A stretch of DNA of 8,450 nt from Crenotrichaceae bacterium. Its GTDB lineage: Bacteria > Pseudomonadota > Gammaproteobacteria > Methylococcales > DRLZ01. Positions 1 through 6,169 of this stretch are shown one piece after another. The notes beneath the pieces were generated by a model that saw nothing but the letters and a program-made list of their open reading frames with translations, was not told the origin of the DNA and made no database searches. Each line of letters starts with the position of its first letter. The stretch's first letter is position 1. A program made the position numbers and the translations under genes. The stretch spans positions 1 through 8,450 of the forward strand of contig DRLZ01000224.1 in assembly GCA_011322755.1 (NCBI GenBank). Direction: 5' to 3'.

Positions 1-18
1 CGTGTGCTCTTCCGATCT
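1..18 (+). other. Illumina adapter remnant at contig end
   Basis: The first 18 bases, CGTGTGCTCTTCCGATCT, are identical to the 3' end of the Illumina TruSeq read-2 adapter as I know it. They are almost certainly not genomic. This marks the window start as an untrimmed end of a short-read contig, so nothing can be said about what lies upstream in the genome. Confidence 0.93.
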
Positions 19-115
19 GTTACTTTTTCATTTGTATTCCTCAGAAATCATATTATCTGACAACTATCAAATTCTGAGAGAGTCAGCATGTCTGGATTCA
101 ATCAATTGCCTGCAA

Positions 116-139
116 AAAATGTGATATCTGTCACATTTT
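116..139. promoter_or_regulatory. CRP-like palindromic operator
   Basis: Two perfect 9-base arms, AAAATGTGA (116-124) and TCACATTTT (131-139), flank the 6-base spacer TATCTG. This contains the complete CRP/Vfr consensus AAATGTGA-N6-TCACATTT with no half-site mismatch. Its centre is at 127.5, about 136 bp before the chosen pgaCD start. It may be a CRP-family site. Alternatively, because it lies about 107 bp upstream of the predicted sigma-54 start point, it could be the upstream activating site of an enhancer-binding protein. The palindrome is seen directly; which regulator binds it is inference. Confidence 0.7.
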
Positions 140-207
140 GCAGAGTTGTACTATTGTGTATTAGTAAGCTAAGCGTCGAGGAGATGGTATTTATTGGTAT
201 TTCGTAA

Positions 208-224
208 TTGGCATGTTTTGTGCT
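208..224 (+). promoter_or_regulatory. sigma-54 (-24/-12) promoter candidate
   Basis: The sequence TTGGCATG-TTTT-GTGCT matches the sigma-54 consensus YTGGCACG-N4-TTGCW at 11 of 13 defined positions. The near-invariant GG (210-211) and GC (222-223) are present with the required 10-base spacing. Transcription would start near base 235, leaving a leader of about 29 bases before the ATG at 264. A sigma-54 activator gene lies just past the other end of the operon. The match is visible; activity is inferred, and chance matches of this quality do occur in AT-rich DNA. Confidence 0.45.
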
Positions 225-250
225 TTTATATCTTTGCACACTCATCAATT

Positions 251-255
251 AGAGA
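251..255 (+). promoter_or_regulatory. Ribosome binding site for pgaCD
   Basis: AGAGA lies 8 bases before the ATG at 264. It is a modest Shine-Dalgarno match, but better placed than anything in front of the alternative in-frame ATG at 213. The only strong match upstream, GAGGAG at 178-183, is about 30 bases from 213 and 80 bases from 264, so it cannot serve either start directly. Confidence 0.4.
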
Positions 256-263
256 CCAAAATC

Positions 264-2207
264 ATGCTAGATACAATATCCACGCAACTCATGCAGTCAC
301 TCCAGTTATTACTGGGTTTTACTTATTACTATCCACTTTATATGGCCTATTTGTGGATGCTGGGAGCAGTGTTTTTTTATTTTCGCTATGAGTTCCGGCG
401 CCAGCAATTGCCAGTCATTCAGTTGCAACCCCGGGTTAGCATTATCGTTCCCTGTTTTAATGAGGAAGCGAATATTTCTGAAACAATCAGCCAGCTGTTT
501 TTTCTGAACTATCAGAATTACGAAATTATTGCTGTCAACGATGGTAGTTGCGATCGTACTGGTGAAATTCTTGAACAATTGGCCGACCAAGACAATCGGT
601 TGCGCGTGATTCAACATGCCAAAAATCAGGGTAAGGCGATTGCCTTGAATACTGCTGCCCATCTGGCAACAGGTCAATTCATTATCGGTATTGATGGTGA
701 TGCCTTGCTTGATTCCAATGCAATTCTCTGGTTTTTGGATCATTTCCAGTCTAGCCAAAAGATTGGTGCAGTCACTGGGAATCCTCGGATACGCACCCGA
801 TCAACCTTGCTTGGACGTTTGCAAGTGGGTGAATTTTCATCGCTGGTTGGACTCATTAAACGTGCTCAGAAAATATTTTATGGTCATTTGTTTACTGCAT
901 CTGGCGTTATCACTGCTTTCCGTGCTGATGCACTCAAGGATGTGGATTACTGGAGTCCTGATATGTTGACTGAGGATATGGACATAACCTGGAAGCTTCA
1001 GGTCAAAGGCTGGCAAGTTGGTTTTGAGCCACGGGCGCAGGCATGGATATTGATGCCTGAAACTATCTCCGGATTGTGGCAACAACGGCTGCGCTGGGCA
1101 ATGGGAGGGCTACAGATTATCGGCAAATTTAAATCAATGTTCAAACACTGGCGCACCTATCCGATGTGGCCTTTGATGTTTGAACATCTGATTAGCATTG
1201 TTTGGGCTTGTTCTGTCTCAGTCGTGTTTGCAACATATGTGTTTGATTTTTTATCGTCATCTACCCGCTCCGTTTATCAGAGTTTTAATACTTATTTTAG
1301 CGACTTGGCTGCGCCAACAGCGACTGAAATTGCGGCACAACAAAGTCACATGATTGAGTCGATGACAGCTTTGCTTCCCGAATTCAGCGGCGTTATTATC
1401 GGTACCACATGCTTGCTGCAAATGTTGGTTGCGGTACTATTAGATCGTCGTTACGACAAGAAATTGTTGCATTATTATTTGTGGACTATCTGGTATCCGT
1501 TAGGTTTCTGGCTGATTAATATGTGTACCATCGTTACTGCAATTCCCAAAATTGTGTTGCGTGGAAGCGGTATCCGGGCGCGCTGGATCAGTCCTGACCG
1601 TGGAATACAGATTAGACGGTCTTTTTCAACACAAGCACTTCAAACCAAGTTATTCACCCATAAGTCTGTTGTCTCTATTAACCAAGACAGACAGCAAACA
1701 ACACTCAGCACAGTTGCCAGAATACAACAACCCGACTCATTGATTCTTGACCAATTTAAACAACAGTCAATAGTTTACAAATTACTGAGTAACAGTTTAA
1801 CTGCGCTGGGTTGGGGATTCTGGATTTATTTATGGTTGCCAATTCTGGAATCTTTCTCAATCATCGCTGGCATGAGCCAGCAAGAACCATCAGCCGGTAC
1901 TGCGACATTGAGTAGGTTGATGGATACACTCAGTAGTCAATTCTTTACCATTGTTGTCATAACCCTGGCTTTTGTTATCTGGTCATTGTTACGTAAACTC
2001 AATCAGCATGGTCTCATTCATAAGCTGGACAAGCAATCAGACAAACTACACTTAGATCCAAGCAGTCACTTTAATTTGATCACCAATCGCTTAATTATTG
2101 TTCATCACGAAGAAGGAACAGGATCAATCAAGTCGATTGTTGCGCTCAAACAACCCCTTGGATCAATACCAGCCACGCTGATTGCTGCCAGTGGGCACTT
2201 CAACTAA
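264..2207 (+). CDS. pgaC: PgaC-PgaD fusion PNAG synthase
   Basis: This is an inner-membrane processive family-2 glycosyltransferase that makes poly-beta-1,6-GlcNAc from UDP-GlcNAc. With the ATG at 264 it has 647 residues. A membrane helix (about 15-40) precedes a cytoplasmic GT2 domain with VND (D93), DGD (144-146), TED (236-238) and QRLRW (274-278). Long stretches match E. coli PgaC as I recall it, such as GAVTGNPRIRTRSTL and the PgaC terminus RARWxSPDRGI. More membrane helices lie at about 303-330, 377-394 and 404-432. After a hydrophilic linker (about 455-490) comes a PgaD-like part with helices at about 502-537 and 560-576. Its WSLLRKL resembles WALYNKL of E. coli PgaD, the region tied to c-di-GMP control. 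No separate pgaD is present. E. coli PgaC is about 440 residues, so the 190-residue tail is extra. The ATG at 213 is an alternative start, but it falls inside the sigma-54-like promoter. Confidence 0.93.
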   Translation: MLDTISTQLMQSLQLLLGFTYYYPLYMAYLWMLGAVFFYFRYEFRRQQLPVIQLQPRVSIIVPCFNEEANISETISQLFFLNYQNYEIIAVNDGSCDRTGEILEQLADQDNRLRVIQHAKNQGKAIALNTAAHLATGQFIIGIDGDALLDSNAILWFLDHFQSSQKIGAVTGNPRIRTRSTLLGRLQVGEFSSLVGLIKRAQKIFYGHLFTASGVITAFRADALKDVDYWSPDMLTEDMDITWKLQVKGWQVGFEPRAQAWILMPETISGLWQQRLRWAMGGLQIIGKFKSMFKHWRTYPMWPLMFEHLISIVWACSVSVVFATYVFDFLSSSTRSVYQSFNTYFSDLAAPTATEIAAQQSHMIESMTALLPEFSGVIIGTTCLLQMLVAVLLDRRYDKKLLHYYLWTIWYPLGFWLINMCTIVTAIPKIVLRGSGIRARWISPDRGIQIRRSFSTQALQTKLFTHKSVVSINQDRQQTTLSTVARIQQPDSLILDQFKQQSIVYKLLSNSLTALGWGFWIYLWLPILESFSIIAGMSQQEPSAGTATLSRLMDTLSSQFFTIVVITLAFVIWSLLRKLNQHGLIHKLDKQSDKLHLDPSSHFNLITNRLIIVHHEEGTGSIKSIVALKQPLGSIPATLIAASGHFN

Positions 2208-2273
2208 CCTGACCTTTATAGAAGCGATAGAAGTAGAAGAATAATTTAAAGATTGTGGCACTAACTAACTGTT

Positions 2274-2310
2274 ATAAGAGAATTATTATCTCTTGTTTTT
2301 CAATTTTTTT
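2274..2310 (+). terminator. Weak hairpin plus T-tract (attenuator-like)
   Basis: AAGAGA (2276-2281) pairs with TCTCTT (2289-2294) around a 7-base loop, and can extend by a G-U and an A-T pair to 8 pairs. It is followed by a G, five Ts and then a second run of seven Ts (2304-2310). The shape is that of an intrinsic terminator, but the stem is short and AT-rich, so termination would be partial at best. It lies between pgaCD and pgaA, where it could lower distal expression or mark an RNA processing site. If translation of pgaA began at the upstream GTG (2255), this element would be inside the coding region. Confidence 0.3.
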
Positions 2311-2356
2311 GCAGGGTAAAAATGATAGACCACCATGTTTGAAAGTTGGGTTAACA

Positions 2357-4477
2357 ATGGGATGGATCAAACAACGCTGTGTAAACAATCGCATGAATTG
2401 GTTTAGTCGCTATTGGATGTTGCTGTTGTTTGGCTTGCTTGCTGTAAGCTATTCTGCCAGTGGGGTATCTGCTGTACGTTTTTGTGAACCAAATCAAACC
2501 CGAGACTTTAGCGATGATATTACAACATTGTTGGCTTCAGCATGTAACGAGGCGAACAACAAGCATTGGGTTGCAGCGCTGCATTACTATCAGGAAGTGT
2601 TGAGGATAGTCCCAAACAATCAGACAGCCGTGCGTAATCGAGTGTTTATCCTCAGCACTTTGGGAATGGCTCGCATGGCTGAATGGCAAGCTCGGCAGAC
2701 TCCCGAATTGTTTTCTACTGATGACTGGCTGGAACTGAAAACAAATAGCGCCATTATTTCGCTACGTTGGGGAAAGATTCCGTTACAAGACCAGAATCGA
2801 CGATTTTCCGAAACGGACATGGCTATCCAGCGACTTGAAACATTGCTGGAACAGCTTGATTTGGCACAGCAATCAAGAGATCACTGGCTACGCAAGCGCA
2901 TTCGTTTCGATTTGATTGTGGCGCTGCGCGACCGATGGCGTATGCAGGAAGTGTTACAACACTATCAAAATATTCAGGTTGGTAATCAGGATATTCCTGC
3001 CTATGTACTGGCAGCCGTTGCTGATGCCAGCCTGTATCTGCATAAACCATGGCAGGCACGTAATCTCTATCGGCAAGCGTTGCAGCAAAACGCACAACCA
3101 TTTGAGTGGAAAACAGGTCTTTTTTATGCCTTAGTAGACAATGAGGAGATAGATCAGGCACTGATTTACATTGATCAACTCAATAGCGAGCAACCAAAAC
3201 AATGGAGAACCCGTACCGACGGGACTCGTCCCTGGAAAATCAAAGCAAATCCACGTAAAACTGAAACTGAAACATTGGCGGCAATGGCCAGAGCCTATGC
3301 AAACAATTATTCTGAAGCTCAGCACAAACTTCAGCGCTTACTCGATTTGGCGCCTGCTAGCCAGGATATTCGCAATGAACTGGCAACGGTCTACAGTTGG
3401 CGCGGCTGGTTCAGAAAAGCTGAACCATTATTCAAAGCTGGTCTGGCTGTAGAACCCAAACATCTGCAACTTCGGATAGGTCACGCCCATAACCTGATTG
3501 CCTTGAAACGTTATCATGAGGCCGAGCAATCTATTGCCAGTCTGGACAAATTCAGTTTTTACCAGGAAACCCAAAAACTCTTCGAACACTGGCGAGCAGA
3601 AAATGGCTATGAATTTCGACAACAAACCCTGACCCGAAACAGCTCAGGTGCAGCAAAAGGTAGCTTGTCGTTCAGTTCGGACAGTGTGTTGTTTTCCAAA
3701 CCACTCACATACAACTATCGCGTGTTTGTTCACTACCGCTGGGAGCATGGGGATTTTCCGGAAGGCAAAGCTACTGCCCGGCGGGAAGGCGCCGGATTGG
3801 AATATCGCAACAGCGATTGGTTATTGTCGGCTGAAGTACACCAGACTCAATTCGATATCAACAAGATCGGCTTCAAGCTTATGGGTAACTACCAGTTAGA
3901 TGACCACTGGTCGGTGGTTGCCGAGTTAGATACGCCAAGTGTTCATACACCACTCAGAGCACTTGGCAGCCGTGTCTATGCTCGTTCAGTTAATGCCGAA
4001 ATCAATTACCAGGCTGACGAAAATCGCCAGTTCTCCCTGAGCGGTCATTATCTCGATTTTACTGACGGTAATCAGCGTTATGAACTGTTACTATCCGGCT
4101 TGCAACACTGGCTGTTGGCGCCACACTGGAGATTGTTTGTTGGTGGGGAGTTGTTTTACTCACACAATCGCAAACTGGATGCGCCTTATTTTAATCCACG
4201 ACAAGATGTTGCAATCGAAACCACGCTGGGCATGGCGATTTTGAGCTATCGTCAGGATAATACGCAGTTTTTCCAGCGTATCAGTGTGAATCCGGGCATG
4301 TATTGGCAAAAAACCTTTAACGCAACAGTCACTGGAACGCTGAACTACGAACATCAATGGCAATTCGGCAGGCGTTTTGAACTGGTTTATGGGATCACTG
4401 GCTTTAGCCAGGTGTTTGATGGTGATCGGGAGAATGGCATTATCGGCCACCTGAATTTTAATCTGAGGGTATTGTGA
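2357..4477 (+). CDS. pgaA: PgaA outer-membrane PNAG export porin
   Basis: This is the outer-membrane exporter of the PNAG system: a periplasmic TPR domain that holds PgaB and polymer, followed by a C-terminal beta-barrel pore. From the ATG at 2357 it has 706 residues. A signal peptide has its hydrophobic core at about 20-34 and likely cleavage after VSA (39). TPR-like helical repeats are clearest at about 64-89 and 307-393. From about 436 to the end the sequence alternates polar and aromatic residues as in barrel strands, with a PYFNPRQD segment (610-617) like one conserved in PgaA barrels. E. coli PgaA is 807 residues, so this one is about 100 shorter. The mature protein has only two cysteines (43 and 63), close enough to form a disulfide. 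The start is uncertain: GTG at 2255 gives an implausible extension before the signal peptide, and ATG at 2393 gives a shorter classical one. The long basic n-region of the 2357 start resembles that of E. coli PgaA. The stop overlaps the next start by one base. Confidence 0.92.
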   Translation: MGWIKQRCVNNRMNWFSRYWMLLLFGLLAVSYSASGVSAVRFCEPNQTRDFSDDITTLLASACNEANNKHWVAALHYYQEVLRIVPNNQTAVRNRVFILSTLGMARMAEWQARQTPELFSTDDWLELKTNSAIISLRWGKIPLQDQNRRFSETDMAIQRLETLLEQLDLAQQSRDHWLRKRIRFDLIVALRDRWRMQEVLQHYQNIQVGNQDIPAYVLAAVADASLYLHKPWQARNLYRQALQQNAQPFEWKTGLFYALVDNEEIDQALIYIDQLNSEQPKQWRTRTDGTRPWKIKANPRKTETETLAAMARAYANNYSEAQHKLQRLLDLAPASQDIRNELATVYSWRGWFRKAEPLFKAGLAVEPKHLQLRIGHAHNLIALKRYHEAEQSIASLDKFSFYQETQKLFEHWRAENGYEFRQQTLTRNSSGAAKGSLSFSSDSVLFSKPLTYNYRVFVHYRWEHGDFPEGKATARREGAGLEYRNSDWLLSAEVHQTQFDINKIGFKLMGNYQLDDHWSVVAELDTPSVHTPLRALGSRVYARSVNAEINYQADENRQFSLSGHYLDFTDGNQRYELLLSGLQHWLLAPHWRLFVGGELFYSHNRKLDAPYFNPRQDVAIETTLGMAILSYRQDNTQFFQRISVNPGMYWQKTFNATVTGTLNYEHQWQFGRRFELVYGITGFSQVFDGDRENGIIGHLNFNLRVL
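4465..4469 (+). promoter_or_regulatory. Ribosome binding site for pgaB
   Basis: GAGGG inside the last codons of pgaA sits 7 bases before the ATG at 4477, an ideal spacing. It favours that ATG over the GTG one codon upstream (4474). The pgaA stop and pgaB start share a base in TGATG, so translation of the two is probably coupled. Confidence 0.75.
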
Positions 4478-6168
4478 TGCGTTATCTGATTGTTTTTTAT
4501 CTGATTCTAATTTCGAATACAGTGATCGCAGAGCCGGGAAACCAGTATCTTTCGCTATGCTATCACGATATCCGTGATGATTTGACTGACAATCTGGATA
4601 GTGACCAGTTTGCTGTCGGAACTGACAGTTTGATTGCACAGTTTTCCTGGCTCAAAGCAAATGGCTATCACGTGATCAGTATAGATGATTTGATACTTGC
4701 ACAACTTGGTATACAGACGCTTCCGGATAAAGCCATCCTGCTCAGCTTTGATGATGGCTATGCCAGCGTTTATCACATTCTTTTTCCTTTGCTCAAGGCG
4801 TTTCATTATCCTGCTATTGTTGCGGTTGTTGGCAAATGGCTGGAACCTGAGATGGGCTCGATGGTGCGTTACGGTGACCGCTATCTCAAACCCCGCAAGG
4901 ATTTTCTTACCTGGAAGCAAATCAGGGAAATGAGCGATTCTGGTCTGGTCGAAATTGCCTCGCACAGCTATGATTTGCATCACGGCATTCTGGGCAATCC
5001 ACAAGGCAATCTGCAGCCTGCTGCTGTCACTCGTCGGTATGATCCTGATAGTCTAGCCTATGCCGACACTCAACATTATCGACAGCGCATTCGTGATGAT
5101 CTGCAAAAAAATGCTGAATTAATCGCCAGATATATTGGCAAACGTCCCAGAGTCATGGTCTGGCCATATGGTGAATTCAGTTATGAAACCATCGAGATCG
5201 CAGACGATGCGGGCATGTCGTTCACCATGACTTTACGTGATGGCAGCAATACCTTGGCCGATAATCAGGAAATCAGACGGGTATTAATCGAAGCTAATCC
5301 TAAGCTCAAGGAATTTGTTTATACCCTGGAACATATTGACGAAGCCGAGCCAATTCGCGCCGTGCGTGTTCCGATTGAAGATCTTTACGATGTTGACCCC
5401 AAACAAGCCGACATCAATCTGGGGCATCTGCTAGACCATATCAAGGAACTAAAGATCAATACAGTGTACCTGCAAGCTGTAGCTGATCGTGATGGTGATG
5501 GCTTGGCTGATATCGCTTATTTTCCCAACCGTCACTTGCCGGTCGCCGGTGATTATTTCAACCGGGTTGAATGGTCGCTTGAAACCCGAACTCAACTCAA
5601 TGTCTATGCCTGGATGCCGTATCGTTCTTTTGCGAGACCAGACCAGCAACCAGTCAGCGATCAAGTAATTCTGGATCTTTATGAAGACCTGGCAAAATCA
5701 GCCCAGATCGACGGGATTCTGTTTTACGAAACCGACCAGCGTATCAGCACTGACTCAATCTGGCTGAAACAATTGACTGAACAGGCGAAATTTTACCGCT
5801 CTGAAATCAAAACAACGTTGGCTGTTTCAGCGAATACGGATACCGACACCTTGTCATCAATAAAGGATTGCTGTGATTACCTGATGCTTGAGTTTCAAGC
5901 CACTGCATTGAACGATTCATGGCAGGACTTGATTGCTCCGGTTACCCAAGCTGCGACTGCGAAAAAAGTCATCGTTGAGCTGTCGGTAAGTGACAACGCC
6001 AAACCTAGCTCTGCAGTATGGCATCAACTCCGAACTGCGTATTCAACGCTCTTGCAATCAAAAATCATCCAGTTTTCTTATTACCCATTTTTGGGGATTG
6101 ACGATTCTGCTGACTTTAATACCTTAAAATCAACCATTTCGCTAAATCAACATCCATTTGGTCCATAA
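4477..6168 (+). CDS. pgaB: PgaB poly-GlcNAc N-deacetylase, shortened
   Basis: This is a periplasmic enzyme that partly removes acetyl groups from PNAG so that it can pass through PgaA. It has 563 residues from the ATG. The signal peptide ends at about VIA (18) and has no lipobox cysteine, unlike the E. coli lipoprotein. The N-terminal polysaccharide-deacetylase (CE4) domain (about 22-285) has the metal and catalytic signatures: FDDGY (91-95, D92/D93), HSYDLH (H163, H168) and VWPYGE (228-233). The C-terminal domain (about 292-545) matches the PgaB GH153-type hydrolase/PNAG-binding domain at NTVYLQA, DRDGDGL (337-343), FPNRHLP and VYAWMP. It is about 100 residues shorter than in E. coli PgaB (672 residues total). 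Where E. coli has GILFHDDA, this protein has GILFYETD (413-420), so the acidic pair is not conserved and hydrolase activity is doubtful. Deacetylation should be intact. Confidence 0.93.
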   Translation: MRYLIVFYLILISNTVIAEPGNQYLSLCYHDIRDDLTDNLDSDQFAVGTDSLIAQFSWLKANGYHVISIDDLILAQLGIQTLPDKAILLSFDDGYASVYHILFPLLKAFHYPAIVAVVGKWLEPEMGSMVRYGDRYLKPRKDFLTWKQIREMSDSGLVEIASHSYDLHHGILGNPQGNLQPAAVTRRYDPDSLAYADTQHYRQRIRDDLQKNAELIARYIGKRPRVMVWPYGEFSYETIEIADDAGMSFTMTLRDGSNTLADNQEIRRVLIEANPKLKEFVYTLEHIDEAEPIRAVRVPIEDLYDVDPKQADINLGHLLDHIKELKINTVYLQAVADRDGDGLADIAYFPNRHLPVAGDYFNRVEWSLETRTQLNVYAWMPYRSFARPDQQPVSDQVILDLYEDLAKSAQIDGILFYETDQRISTDSIWLKQLTEQAKFYRSEIKTTLAVSANTDTDTLSSIKDCCDYLMLEFQATALNDSWQDLIAPVTQAATAKKVIVELSVSDNAKPSSAVWHQLRTAYSTLLQSKIIQFSYYPFLGIDDSADFNTLKSTISLNQHPFGP

Positions 6169-6169
6169 T

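Noticed and set aside
213..263. In-frame ATG at 213 as the pgaCD start
   Set aside because: It has no ribosome site at proper distance, adds 17 residues with no match to PgaC, and falls inside the sigma-54-like promoter. It remains possible if another promoter is used.
194..391. 65-codon frame from TTG at 194, 10 bases after GAGGAG
   Set aside because: It has a rare start and mostly overlaps pgaCD in another frame, with no recognisable product. The GAGGAG is noted as an orphan signal instead.
309..758. 149-codon open frame on the minus strand within pgaCD
   Set aside because: It is antisense to conserved GT2 motifs and has no recognisable domain. The same holds for the minus-strand frames at 4160-4639 and 4555-5004 and for the other overlapping short frames.
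2255..2356. GTG at 2255 as the pgaA start
   Set aside because: It would put 34 unlikely residues before the signal peptide and make the hairpin and T-tract coding. ATG at 2357 or 2393 fits an exported protein better.
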